Source: Podaxis mareebaensis | Lineage: Eukaryota; Basidiomycota; Agaricomycetes; Agaricales; Agaricaceae | Assembly: GCA_018524725.1 (NCBI GenBank) | Contig: JAEUWP010000128.1 | Coordinates: 52,672-116,671, forward strand | Length of the DNA stretch: 64,000 nucleotides | Direction of reading: 5' to 3' | Part shown: piece by piece, positions 35,177 to 47,812 of the stretch | How the letters are laid out: each line of letters begins with the position of its first letter | Numbering within the stretch: position 1 is the first letter of the stretch | Made by a program: the position numbers and the translations under genes | Notes under the pieces: generated by a model | The model's input: the letters and a program-made list of their open reading frames with translations, nothing else | What the model was told of the DNA's origin: nothing | Database searches by the model: none

Positions 35177-36016
35177 AAGCATTATAATGATTTCTTTTTC
35201 CTCGACTTACCATTTTCATTTACTTATTACTAGTCGGTCTTCTTCTCTTTTTTCTTCCAGTTGTGTTACATATTCAAGGTTTTTCTCGTTACTATCATGT
35301 TTATCTGTCCCTTGTTCACCATGTTCTGCGCCCTTGTCTGTGAGTTATACCCTCATGATTCACACTGCTCCGTCTCGATCTTCCTTTCTTTCTTCGTCCA
35401 CAAATCTGTTGTTTATACTGTGTCCTCTGCATTAACTCGCACATCGAACTATATATGTATTGTTCAGGTCATTCAAGGGTCCTATCATAGCCTATCATAT
35501 GTTGAGGGTTTGCAATCATCGAATTTCTTTTTCCGTCATGAGGAATTGATGGATCATGATGTGACGATTCGCGGGCCGGGCGGAGCGAGCTTCCGGTGGT
35601 CAACAATCCAACCCAGCACCCACCCGCCACTTGACTTTCACTTGACTTTGAAGGCCCTGACTTCGGGGTTCCGAAGACCTGGAGCTGGCTCTCATCACCT
35701 CTTCCCATCACTACGTGTTACGTCTTGACCACCGAAAAAATAAGGACCGGCTGGACTGCCTTCCGATCGGCGCAATCCTCCTTTTCTTGTGAGACATTGG
35801 AAATATGATCTTCGTCCGAAGGACGATCGACCAAGAGACATGTCGAACAATAGGAAATTCCCATCCTCCTTGACTAGGGCTGTTTGCTCATCCCTGTCTG
35901 GCCTGCTCTTCTCGCAGGAGCAAACCCTGGCAACCCATAAGGTTGAGGAGCAATGATCCCGTCATCTCGTCCGTCAACTTGTTAAGGTCTCCGTTCCCAG
36001 CCGCTCTTCCTGAATA

Positions 36017-36051
36017 TGATATGCATTAGCTTGTTTTAGCTAATGATATCA
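36017..36051. repeat. 14-bp-stem hairpin
   Basis: TGATAT-CATTAGCT, a 6-nt loop TGTTTT, then AGCTAATG-ATATCA. Fourteen paired positions, with a single bulged G at 36023. The origin is unknown; it could be a remnant of an inverted-repeat element. Confidence 0.8.
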
Positions 36052-36257
36052 GGCATTTAAATCTAGTCGGAGTTTCACCTTTTATCCCCCTTCCAAGCCG
36101 GTGGTCGTGATCTCGTGGCGCCTGCGGCTCTTGACTTGAACCTGACGCCTCAAGCCAGTCTGTGCTCTGGTTGGAACGTGCCCTCCCCCGTGGGAGACTT
36201 AGAGGGAGGCATGAATCTTTGTGGCTACCTACCGCCGCTTACTGTTTTTGTGGGTTG

Positions 36258-36282
36258 CCTCGCTTAACTTTGTTTAGCGAGG
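36258..36282. repeat. 7-bp-stem inverted repeat
   Basis: CCTCGCT and AGCGAGG separated by 11 nt. Confidence 0.6.
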
Positions 36283-37492
36283 TGAGAACCATCTCCATGC
36301 ATCTCCACGTGCACTCGAGCTTAAGCGGTGATTGCTTCAACAATCTCAATCAATCAATGCTTGAGCGCCACAAGAGGTATACAGGGCTTGCTGCTGCGGG
36401 CTTGCTACCCTTGAAACTTGGTCACAAACCTGGTGGCGGAAGTAATTGTCACTATCCACCTCCCAGTTTTCAGTTGCCTATTCTTTGCTCGATTTTGGGG
36501 CTTCTTCGTAGGACATCACCCACCGACATGTCCGAGAAGCATGGCCTTTTATGAATGGATCTCCTGAGGAGACACCCGTAGTGGAGGCTGTTGTTGGACT
36601 TAACCGCACCAGATTGATGGGCTCTCTTCAAGTAGGAGGGTTCTTCCTCACCAGAAGCGCAGCACCTCAAGCGTGAAGACCTTCTGCAGACCAGGAGCCG
36701 CACGAAACCCCTCCACCACCCCACCAACTTGATTGTTTCATAAGTTTAATGACCGCTAATCGGGCGTTGGCCCACAACCTTCATGACAGTGTTTCTATCT
36801 GTCAGAAGCCTTTCAAGAATGGCCGCCGTGTCATCCTTCGTCCGTTCTAGAAACGATGACCACCTCACACTCGCTGGAGCCGTCATCATCGCTCGTTCTC
36901 ATGGAGTATCTGTCATCGAACGCAAACTAGTTCTCCATCGGGGCTCCTCGTTATCTAAATCAGACTGACTTGTATACTCCCACCTTGGTCATCCTCTGAG
37001 AAATTATGATCACCGCCTGGCTGTCTATTTGCGCCCTTTCTATCATCACCGGACCTAGACCCTTGACCTGATCTTAGTCTGTTGGACCGTTTCAACGATG
37101 GGACCGCAAACTAGAACATCGGTCTATCGCCTGCTTTCCTCTTGGGAATAGATTCCGACCTCATGCTGTCCTGTCTCAAGTCGTAATGATCTGTGACACA
37201 AGCTCGCATACTTGATGACCAATTGTAGTGGAGTTTACGACGGAAAATACCTGGGTGCTTCGCTTTCTCGCGGATTCATACCGTCCTTGGACTCTCATCG
37301 GCACCACGAATCGGTAAAAGCATGGTGATAAGACAGACGGTGAATTACAGGCTATTTTCATACATGAAACTATTAAAACACGGGCATAAATAAAGTCCTA
37401 ATGAATGATCAATCTCCTGCGATAGCCAAATGATGGCCAAATATGACATGGGGTTTCCCCCTTCCATGGACAAAGGATCAAGTGTCACCTTC

Positions 37493-39055
37493 CTATAACC
37501 CATATACGCCATGCCGTCCTTCCAGGGTACGTTCAACCACCTCCCCGGTTTTTACGTTGATACTAATTCGTCGTACATGACCGTTCGATCTTCTTTTTCG
37601 TCGCTGATCTTCTGGAATAGACTCGGCGGAATTATTGTTCGCTGCGGTCTCAACTTCTGGTACTAGTACTGGCGCTGGCGCTGGTTCATGCTCCGATCCA
37701 GCAGGGAGTGAGTTCGGATTATTAAGCGCTGTACCTTCGGGAACCACGGCGGGATTTGGGGACGTTAGTGGTGGTGAAGGTTCTGTTACGTACGCCCGTT
37801 CAAGTGGATATTCTACATGAGGCTGGTAAACCTGTGGGACATAATGATAACTCGGAGGCGGTGACACTGGTGGGGGCATAATCGGCTCAGGTAAATGGGT
37901 CGGTGGTGGAACCAGAATAGGTGGGGCCATAGGAACAGGTACGGGGATCGGTCCCGTTTGTACTGGACACTGGTATTCGTCTGCTACCGCGGTATCATGT
38001 GCGATAGGGAAGTATGTCGTGCCATTCACCTCGACAGGATTGGGTGGCGGTAGTGTGGGAGACGTGTAGGTAACTGGTGGTGGAAGTGGAGGTGGGTAGA
38101 ACATCTGCGGCGGCGGGGGTGGAGGCGGCGGCGGAGGAGCAGGGACAGGTTCAGAATCTGAAATCGACGGTAAAGCATCGAAATGTTTAAACGGACAAGT
38201 GCTCCGTCTATCGCAAAGAATCCACGCTGGACATGGTGTATATTTGATGTCTTTGAGACAATAGGTCTTGGTGAGTGGATAACATAATAATAATCGATAG
38301 ACGCACAAGGCTGAATATCCGCAGGATGGAAGTGCGGGCAGTTCCGCGCCCCACAGAAACCTTGAACATGGGCCCAGCAATGCGAAGTAGCCTTCTGATT
38401 TCCGTCGGGTCTGGAGGACGACTCCGCGGTTTGACGAATGATATCTCTGTTCCACATAGTACTGTATACCAACTGCCAATCATGAATGCTATAAGGCGTC
38501 AAATAACCAATAGTGACAAAAGAAATGTAAATATGGGACGTACAAGTTGCACGCATCCCCAAGCGGACACCAACCATTATTTTTGACAAAGTGCTTGCAA
38601 GGAGTCGTTTTCCAGGCAATTATGGAGCGTATCTTCTTTGGATCTACACAACCGAACGTAACGTGTTAGGATTTCTCGGTTCTTACATCGCGCAAAAACA
38701 TACCATTCCCCAAAAGGCGACTCGTCATCGAATGTTGTTGGTAGGGGTGCGGGCCATTACTGTGTTGGCTTTCCAGGTGCGTATTCAAGTTCGCCCCCTG
38801 GGAAGATGGCCAGCATCCTCCGTTATGGTTCGCCTGTGAGGATAATGGGAGGGGCCTGGGATCAAACCATCGCTCGCCAACTGGTGGGTGGTCATATTTG
38901 CACTTAGGGCCATAGCTACAATATCCTTGAACGTATTGCCGGCAAACCACCTCTGAAAGCGTAGCACAGGTTAGTTTCTCGGTTATAGGCACTTCGAACA
39001 GCTTACTTCTGTGCCAGAGCTGGTCTGGATGAGCACTTGGGCGAGCTTGGTTCAT
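37493..39055 (-). CDS. CCCH zinc-finger protein with four fingers and proline-rich tail
   Basis: Exons 39055-39007, 38952-38687, 38632-38544, 38488-38307 and 38250-37493 join in frame to 447 residues. Four Cys3His fingers are seen: C-x7-C-x5-C-x3-H (CRQYVQGYCSYGPKCKYDH), C-x8-C-x5-C-x3-H (spanning an intron), C-x7-C-x4-C-x3-H (CWAHVQGFCGARNCPHFH), and C-x5-C-x5-C-x3-H (CPAWILCDRRSTCPFKH). After the last finger comes a polyproline run and a Pro/Ser-rich tail ending in a basic segment (DQRRKRRSNGHVRR). Such fingers normally bind RNA, so a post-transcriptional role is inferred. Another in-frame ATG at 39166 would add 37 residues. No close named homologue is recognised. Confidence 0.75.
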
Positions 39056-40684
39056 TTGAAGCGGGTAGGTTTTTGGTAGGTTGAAGGATGCTGGGGAACT
39101 GAAAACGTTGAAAAACTTGGCGATCGGGTTAAAGGCGTCTTCAAGGGTAATACACGTGGAGTGCACGCGTACTAAGATATAATTCGAAGGCGGTGGTGAG
39201 CCGGGTTAAAAGATGGCGGGGAGCATCTAAGAACTATTGTGCAACATCCAACAGAGACAATTGCTAACGAACACCAGTTGCAATACTAGTAGGTGTGGCT
39301 CTGCGATAACGGTGTGACAGGGTTCAACATTTAACTAGCGGCACAATAACCCAAACCACCAGTAAACGCCCGTTTTTTGTTTAGTAATATTATCACATAT
39401 CGCAGGCATAATAGCGTAACTTATGTCGTAGGGATTGCAGTTCTGTTGCTCTCGATTGCCATTATCGTGGGCGCTATTGCTGCTGTCGCAACGCACGAGG
39501 TTCGTTGACTGAACGATAGTTGATACCTCATGGTTTACACGTGAGATGACGTAGAGCCTTTCTCGTGGGATCATTGGTGATTAGCTATTGGGTAGACAAC
39601 GCCCATCAGGGCGTGCAGTAGAAATTAAAGAAATCGCAATGGAGTGGCGACTATTGTCATTTGTTTTATTGGTGGTCTGACATAACATGGACTCAAAAAA
39701 CTCCTTCATACCGCAAAAGGTAATTTGATATATGATATCAACTATCAGATATAAATAGATTCAGCTCATTAGCTCTTTAAGGGGAAACTGCTCCTAGGCC
39801 TAGTCCACGCTTTCGCCATCAGATGTATTTGGGCGTCGCGCCTTGAAACCCTGAGCTCCAGGAGAAAATAATGCTCATAATATGAGCGGTTAGATTATTC
39901 TCGGGGGCAGTAGTCAAGTCAGCGGTGTGCTGCACTCGCTACCCTTGAGCAAGGCCAGATGTGGGCTCCTATTATGGCAAACAATGCTTGCTCTCGGACT
40001 TTGGCTGCGTCAGAAACAGACTAGTAGGCTACATAGATTACAAAAATTTTTGAATACGTGTTGCAAAAAAACAAATCCACGAAAGCGGTCCAAACGAAAT
40101 AAGAATAGCACATGCAGAATGCGAAGATATCAATACAAAACCGGAAGCGTGCGATCTTGGCTCTCGTGTCACATAAATAATTATCTATACACATCAGGAC
40201 TGTAGTGTCATGTTAGCTGTCTGTAAGCCTGTATTACTCATAACATCAAAGCCGGGTATCATGTGGTGTATACGCTTGCGTGGAGGTAAGGGTGTAAGGT
40301 CCTGATCTGTTCATAAATAAGAGAAGGTGATACTTCGATATGTTTGACGTTACCTCACATGCATACTGGCCATCTGCCGCACAGCCGTTGTCAATGGGTT
40401 TTAAATTGGAAGAAATATGTCTGAGTCATCCTCACCTGTTAACTGAGCGGGGTGTTCCCATGTTCGTTTTCTAGATCGGCCAGAGGGATCCTGCCATCAG
40501 GGAGGGCATCAGAATCACACAAACCAAGCGATAGGGTTGGGCCGCACCTCAATGTGATTCGTCACTTCGCTCGTGCTGTACATGCTTTGGGTCGTGTCTT
40601 GCTCTGACCACTGTTCCATTGACTTCGGTTGCACACGCGTGTCAATGAAATTAGATCTACCATCCTGGAACTAGGAACATGTGT
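39056..40684. other. Intergenic, AT-rich, no supported gene
   Basis: Nothing recognisable on either strand apart from AT-rich direct and inverted words (for example TGATATATGATATCA at about 39727). Confidence 0.5.
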
Positions 40685-41889
40685 CTAAAATAATACCGGG
40701 GGAGAAAAAGAAGATACATACTTCGGCGTGATATCTAGAGGGGCTTCCTCTCTCATCTCCTGAGAGCGACGAATTTCGAGACCTAGAGTCGGCGGTGAAG
40801 TCTTGAGTTTGAGTGAGGAACTAAAATTAGTCTCCAGGCACCACCAGAGAAAAATCGAACAGCAAACCTCCTGTTTGGGGTTGGCTCCTCGCCAGGAGGA
40901 CGGCCACTATTATCTTCATAAGCCAAAAATCTTAACTGTGGATGGCAAATGAAACTCACTGATATCGTCGCGGCGTTTTTCAGCAGTGGTGACTGCTTGT
41001 CTAGCCTGTCGTTCCACATCGAGACAAGCTGTATACCGCATGAAAGCGTCTTGTGTATCCTTCTGTGCTCGAAGCAACGACATGCGTGCAGCCTGTAATG
41101 CTTGCTCTGGAGGGTGCATGAGAATGGAAAATTGCGCAACAGCTTTGAGCTTACTTGATGACCCAGCTTCCTGAAGCAGTGCTTCTGGGCTCATCAAAGA
41201 CGGGGATACTGATGACCGTGAGTGAATGCCAAGTTGTAAAGAATCATCAGACACACGGTCTGTGTACACTGGAAGTCAGTCGTGTTGGTGCTCGTTGACG
41301 ACGACGCGGAAGACGTACGGTTTCTAGAGTCCATGAAACTCTGTTCGGATGGTTCGGGCGTTAACGATTCCACGGAGTGGTCTTGATGTGAATATGTTCC
41401 ATCTTGCATAGCATTCCGCAGTCGAGGGTTGTGAGGAATGCCGGCTGCCTGTCGTTCTATGAACTTGCGGAGGAAGGTCAATTCGATGTCGTCGGGCATG
41501 GTGTATGGTGGTCCTTGGATATCCCCTTTCTGCATGAGAAGCTCCAAATGCGACATGGTTTTGTCTTTCAACTGCTGCAACCACTCGTGTAGTTCCATAT
41601 GATCCTGGTCAGCTCTCGCATCATAATCCTGCCTCCTCCTCGCCTTTCTCCAGTATGTCTTCGTTAGCTTGAGGGCTCGGTTGACTTCGTTATCGAGGAT
41701 GCGATACCATTCGCTCGCTTGACGGTTCAGACGTACAGCAAGAACGCCGGGCTGAACGCGGAGTTGAAGAACACAACGACCCTCGCGGTCGGGGGGACCG
41801 AGGACTCCCTTCTGGCCTTGATTTCCTCTAGTCGCACCGCGAGACACGTTCCCCAGTTCAGGCCATGGCAGGTCGTCGGGAGTCGACAT
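40685..41889 (-). CDS. Coiled-coil protein of unknown function
   Basis: The start MSTPDDLPWPELGNVSRG at 41889 opens a hydrophilic, helix-rich protein. A GTACGT-AG intron at about 41320-41271 joins the first exon in phase to a second (YTDRVSDDSLQLG), which continues through a heptad-like stretch rich in Ala, Arg, Glu and Gln (QAARMSLLRAQKDTQDAF). Two further short introns lead to the end near 40685; those last two joints are tentative. The first exon contains long charged helices (YWRKARRRQDYDARADQDHM). No known domain, membrane segment or signal peptide is visible. Confidence comes from composition and splice phase only. Confidence 0.5.
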
Positions 41890-42517
41890 GTTGAGAAGCA
41901 GAAGATGAAGGATGGACACAGGGACAGCACAAAGCTAGTAGCAAGTATAGATGTAAGGCAGAAATAAACCAGCAGCTCAGCCCTTGTCAATAAATGCCCT
42001 GTTCGGCGATATCTAGTGGCTCAACGGAGTTATGTTTACACACGATTCTACAAAACCTGATACGGTGTGAGGTGGTCGACCAAGCTAAGGACGCTTGATG
42101 AAGTTTCTGTAACCCACATGGAACAAATAGAGTAGTAACCCCGTAGGGACGCTGCCATAAAGTATGAATTCTTTTTCACACTCGCTTAGCATTGATGAGA
42201 GTCGCTTGGCCTCACCCAACGATGGCTGACTCCGATGTGCCAGTCTGACAGAACCTTGCCGGGTGCTCGTATGTATATATTTAAAACGATGTGGGACGAA
42301 CCGGTTGGGAGGCATCAGATTTCATCGGTTTGATTTGCTTTTGATGTCTCGCCTAATTGAGATTCTGGAGCGAATAGTGCGAACCGAACCAAGTCGACGT
42401 TACCAGAGCAGAACTCGTCGAATTGGACAGGGATGAAAAAACTAAAAAAAAAAGGGTCTTGTTGAACTCGATGTATTATACATTTCGCTCACAACACCGT
42501 CAAAAGATCATGTCAAT
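41890..42517. other. Intergenic, no supported gene
   Basis: Contains a TATATATTT box at about 42273 but no frame worth calling. Confidence 0.45.
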
Positions 42518-44793
42518 TTATGAGAAGTTGACACCTTGTGCCAAAGGAGCTTGGTTTGAAAAGTTGACTGAGAAACGACAAGGCATGAATGAAATGAAGT
42601 GCACTTAAACCATACAGAAAACATACTAGTGCACGCGCTCCAGCGCACATATTGCTTCCAAGCATCGCCACCTGATTCACGTCCCCTATGAAAATTTACT
42701 TGGGTTTTGCGGGAAAAACTGAACGAATAGTAATGATAATCACCATCCAGTGCTCTAGAAGTGATCACACTACGTGAGCCTATGATATCAAACAATGATA
42801 CAGAGCACAGACCTTGTTGCCACCAAAAGCAGCTCCAATCTCGGCGCCACTTGTACCCGCGTTGACCTAAACAGTTTTGGGCCTTCTAAGTATTTCAGAA
42901 ATAGTAAATTTATGAAATTTTACGCACATTGACAATGCCAGTGTCGGAACCACTGGGACCAATCCATTTACCTATATTCCTGATATCACGAGTCCACAGA
43001 CTGCTTGATAGCCCCTGCGAGTAAGATCATAAATGCGGCAACAATCGTCCGGTAAAGAATCACACTAACTTGAGGCACTGCATTATTCCAGGCTATCGCT
43101 TGATCCAGTTCATCAAAGATGCCAACGTTCAGAATAGGCGCGAAAACTTCTGTTGTCCAGATGTTGTCAGACATGTTGACAGATTTAGGAACAGAGATGG
43201 TAGGCTCGACAAAATTGCCAGCACCAAAGGGTGCCTCGTCGTATTTCTTCCCGCCAATCAATATTTCTGAACCAATCGCCTTCAGATGATTAATAGCGTT
43301 GCTATATGTGCCACAGGCTGCGCGAGTGTGCAAAGGTCCGAGCAAAGTCTTCTGTTCCAATGGATCACCGGGTCTGATGGATTTGTAGAACTTCTCAAGT
43401 CGTTCCAAGAACTCGGATGCAATAGAGCGATGGAGGTACAACCGACGGGTTGATGTACATCTCTGACCTGCCGTACCAATTGCTCCAAAGCCTACTGCTG
43501 GAACCGCAAGTGAGAGGTCTGCATCTGGCATGATTATGGAAGCTAATATTGGTTAGTGAGCTAAGCAGATCTTGCACCGCGCTAGAGGATACACACCATT
43601 ATTGCCACCGAGTTCTAGAATCGTCTTCCCGAACCGCGACATTACAGCCTGACCAACAACGCGTCCAACACGTTCGCTGCCAGTGAAAGATACTATAAAA
43701 TAGTTAGCAACGTTGAAACTTGAGGTTCGGTGATTCCTACCCAACTCGACATTGGGATCATTAACCAATGTCTCACCAGCGTCTTTGCCACCTGTTACCA
43801 GGCTTGCAACAGCGCCCGGGATAGCATTGGCCTCAAGCACGCCAGAGATAATCTTTGTTACCGCAATGGAACATAAAGGAGTAGTAGGAGACGGCTTCCA
43901 GATCGTCGCATTTCCAGCAGCCATTGAAAGCGCTAGATTCCTAAGTATCATAGACGTCAAAATCTATTTGTGTTTGAAGCAGAGATAACATACCATCCAT
44001 AAACAGCAACGGGAAAGTTGAATGCGGAGAGCACGGCGACAACACCCAGGGGGTTGGGAACTAAACACCTTGAAATGTAAACGAGACTGACAGACATGTG
44101 GAAAATGGGCCGATCACTCCACCTTCGAGAATCGAGTGCTCTGGTCTTTCTGATGCAATGACCCTCCCGTTCATCATTCTCGATAAACCAACCGCATAAT
44201 CACACTACGAGCAGTGGGGTCATTTACGATTTAGACTCAAAGCCCGGTCTCTGACTCACAATATCAACGAACTCCTGAACTTCCCCGACGCCTTCTGTTC
44301 GAATCTTTCCCATTTCCAGAGTAACAAGGGCTCCAAGCGCATCTCGCTGGTAGAGCATTGGGAATTAAAGCACGACATCATTCGTCCTGAAAACTCACTT
44401 TGGCGGCGAGGGCTTCGCGAATTTGTCTCACAATTTCTCCGCGTTTAGGCGCCGGGATGTCTGCAGGTAATCAGTTAAGTTGGACTTAAGGTATGTTTCT
44501 AAAATCGGTAACGTACTGCGAAAGATGGTATATGCTTCCCGGGTCCGTTCCAGGGCCTCACGTACCTCTTCCTTGGACGCAGTTCTAACGCGAGCAAGCT
44601 CCTCGCCTGTGGTAGGACACTTGGAGGCTATAAGCTCGCCAGAACCGCGCCATTGGCCATCGTAGACACCATGTATCTCCCCTTCCGGATTAATACCCAA
44701 TGAGGAAAGGACACCGGAGGCTCGGGTGGAGAGAGCGCGAGTACTGGAGACATGCTTCTGAGCCTTGATAATCTGCCTTGCGGTAAATAACAT
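42518..44793 (-). CDS. ALDH7-family aldehyde dehydrogenase (antiquitin-like)
   Basis: A multi-exon gene whose spliced product follows the antiquitin family from end to end. It starts [15 protein letters not shown], a basic amphipathic start that fits mitochondrial import. Then [28 protein letters not shown], the NAD-binding part [16 protein letters not shown] and [13 protein letters not shown], the catalytic Glu in ELGGNN, the catalytic Cys in [23 protein letters not shown], and the family end-block [11 protein letters not shown] leading to LAQGVNFS and the stop at 42518. The reaction is oxidation of an aldehyde (alpha-aminoadipic semialdehyde or betaine aldehyde in characterised members) with NAD+. 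The substrate here is inferred. Between GAAFGGNK and GRESGGDAW a few conserved residues are missing in a simple splice, so a microexon is likely at about 42700-42800. Confidence 0.88.
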
Positions 44794-45866
44794 TGTTAAA
44801 CGTTCACGATCAAGTCAGAGTGGATAGTGAAGGTCGAAGGAGGTAAACCCGTACACCTGTCAATAACTCCAACTTGATACAAGCGCTCGCAAGATCCGTC
44901 TTGTCCCAGCACGTGCCACCCGGCAACTGGCTCATCCCTATCTTTATTCGGACCTAGGTTATGTCATAGTTATATCTTCAAGAACTCGACAATTTGAAGT
45001 TCAACACTCGAGTCGAGAATGCACTCAAAAACACCCAGGAGCATTTGAAACCATACCTTCCTCCGATTGCCAACTATGACACTATGCTCCCACCCCTATT
45101 TCTACTAATTTCCCCATGGTCGGTTTGGGTCACGGCCCTACGAACTGAACCACATCCTCACAAACCACTTTACCCCGACATACCCATGTCAAGAACCATA
45201 GCGGAGAAACCATGTATCAAACCATAACGGAAAGAGTCCAGCTTTGACCCACTCAAAATACCATATATCACCTCTTTTGGACCCACCTTGACGAACAATG
45301 AAGGACTTGGAACCTGCAGCAAAGCCAAGAGTGTGCGAAGGGTAGCGGTGAAGTGAGGTGTGCCAGGTGCCTTGTAAAAAGTGCTGCTCATTCGGTAGGA
45401 GCAAGCTGCTCTGCGGGACACCGGCCCAACCGATTAGGTACAAAAGAGTGTTCTCAATTCCTGACCCAGGGTAGCTGCGACCTCCACAGTCTATGAATAA
45501 ATTCGAAATGAAATCACGATGTGTGTCGTGGTCGACATCAATACATCCTGTCAACTCGAGGAGTACTGAGTGGGACGAACGTTTTCGCGTTGGGCCCTTA
45601 CCCAGGCCCGAGTTCATAAGACAGAGCACGACTAAACGACTGGACCGATATATTTTTATACGACGCATGGCAGATTTGCAGAATGGTGTGGTTTTGAAAG
45701 GCATGGGACGTTCGATAGACTATTGAAGGTGGTCACAGTGACATTGATCTCGAATTGCCGGTATTCCAACATTGATCCAACAATGTGGGCCAAGATGTCG
45801 ACGCGGTCGGATTGCATTCAGCGGCTTAACATGCGGGTCTAATCACTCCACAAAGCTGGCGGCTCG
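44794..45866. other. Intergenic, no supported gene
   Basis: A 171-codon frame on the minus strand (45189-45704) has no domain, no splice context and poor codon character. Left uncalled. Confidence 0.5.
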
Positions 45867-47812
45867 TTAAACTAGATCTCCAAAGAACGACGTATCTTCG
45901 ACTACGACAGCATTCTTTTTGCCCTTCTTTTTCTTCGTCTCCACAGGGTCCCTTTCCTGCTTTCGTTTTCGTTTAACCGGCCCATGCACACGCTCCTCTT
46001 CTACCTCATCTTCAGTTTCTTGAACATCCACTTCAATGCCCGGCTTTTCGTCACCCTCCCCGGCGGATTCCTCCGGATTGTCATCCTCAACGTCACTATC
46101 ATTCTCGACCCCCATAGCGCTTGTCTCTGCATTTCCGCCGTCACGGAAAAATCTCATCAAGTCTGTCAATCTCAACCCATCTTCATGTCCCACGCTTCCA
46201 ACCCACCAACGTCCTGGTGAAGCGGAGTCATCATTACCATCACCATCAACACGGGCGGCACCGCCGCTTGTTTGTCTCCCTGCTGTACCAATTCCATGCC
46301 ACTCTTCGTCATCCTCGTTCCCTTCCTCCGTATCAATGCTCAACTGCGCAGCGCCACTTCCCACGGCGATCCTCTCCACGGGCCAATCCCCGTGGTCGGT
46401 TACTATTCCAAGCAGCTTTGTGGGCAATATTTGCACGGCACGAACAAAACCGTCGGACGACCCTGTCAAGATCGTGCTTGTGGTATCAATTCCTGGCAGA
46501 TCTGGAGGGAGATTGCACAGGGCGTCGATTGACAGGGGATGACTAGCCGCGAATCAATGAATCAGCCTTCTTCTGTCCCATGGCATACCAAAGACGGGTT
46601 AGACTCACCCGGGAATGCGGTCCACACAGTCTCCCCAGCCGCTGCTGCGGTTGAAGACTGATAGAATTCCTAGCTGTGTTCCTACAATGGCCTTTGACAT
46701 TCTAGATTTGAATCTTAGTATGGTGAGCACGGTGCAATGGAAGACCCGGCAGATGGTGTGGTACAGTGCGGTGCAGCCCCTATGAGGGGGAGCATATCCC
46801 TAATTGTAATGTTGCCATTCCACCATCCAAAGATGTTGTGTGAAGTCTTCGAGTTCTTACAAACTCTCATGGCCATTAGGCACGTGCTGGATACGATGGG
46901 AAAGTGGAAAAACATGGTGGCGACGGAGAACTCACCCCTTTATTGCCACGATAGAGAGAAGTTCATCTTCTTGATCCTCGGATTGCGCGACAGGTTTGGG
47001 TTTCTTGGAGCGAACATCCATAACAGAAAGCGTCCCATCTGCACTGGAATGCAGAATTCAATTGCACCAGATTAAATGGGATTAGTCAACCACCATGCAT
47101 GGGTAAAAAAAAACGTAAATGATATGTCATTCAAAACAGTCGGCGTGAAAAAAAACGCACCTTGTGGCAACGAGCTGTTTTCTATCTTCTAGCCACAAAA
47201 AATCACTGATGTAATCAAAATGATGGGCGTACATTCGGACAGCTTCCCTCTGGCGGGGGTCCCATAACTGTTGAACAAGATGTAGAATGAATCAGAATTT
47301 TGTTCGGGGTGTTTCAGGTGGCGAAGTGCGTCATACCTTGATTACACCCTCATCATCACCGGTGGCGAGCAACCATGGAGTAAGGTGTTTCACTCGGTTT
47401 ATGGCGGACCTTTAGTCACTGATGATATCAGTTCTTGGTGGGGTGTTGACGACTGAATTTTTTGCCGTCCCGCACTCACTCATGTGCTCCGGTTCGGTTG
47501 TCAATCTGCTCGGTTTTCGTGTCGACGATACTGGGCTAACGGTCAGAGTGAATGCAGCAGAATGATAATGTGATTTTCTCACTGCAAGGCTTTGGACTTG
47601 CCTACAGCATATAAACGCGATCCATCTTCATTTATACTGAGCCCACGACAGGAACGTTTCGAGGGCCGTAGTGAGAAGACATTCTTGTTATTTCCTTGTT
47701 GATCGTAGGCGAATGCCTTGACATATCCTGTCAAGAGCCCCGCATAAACTGTCGAGAACGTTGGGTGAAATACTACGTCGAATATCTGTGCATCCACAGG
47801 GATTTCCGGCAT
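45867..47812 (-). CDS. JIP5: WD40 repeat protein JIP5 (WDR55 homologue)
   Basis: Start MPEIPVDAQIFDVVFHPTFS at 47812. The spliced product shows the JIP5 WD40 blade sequence: YAGLLTGYVKAFAYD, SCRGLSINEDGSRLYAVG, WLLATGDDEGVIK, LWDPRQREAV, LVATSADGTLSVMDVR, GTQLGILSVF, and ILTGSSDGFVRA. The C-terminal third is acidic and then lysine-rich (KRKRKQERDPVETKKKKGKK), ending FFGDLV, as in other fungal JIP5 proteins. Family knowledge: yeast Jip5 is nucleolar and needed for large ribosomal subunit biogenesis. At least seven exons with introns of normal fungal size. Catalytic residues are not expected in this scaffold family. Confidence 0.9.

Larger units (their letters stand above)
35177..37492. other. 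2.3 kb intergenic region with strong hairpins
   Basis: No supported gene, although frames of up to 155 codons occur. It contains two clear inverted repeats (36017-36051 and 36258-36282) and may hold old transposon debris, but no terminal repeats or transposase remains can be named. Confidence 0.45.

Noticed and set aside
35261..35728. 155-codon plus-strand frame just after SET1
   Set aside because: Lies in the SET1 3' flank, with no ordered protein features; probably chance.
45189..45704. 171-codon minus-strand frame between ALDH7 and JIP5
   Set aside because: No domain, no splice support, no similarity that I can recognise.
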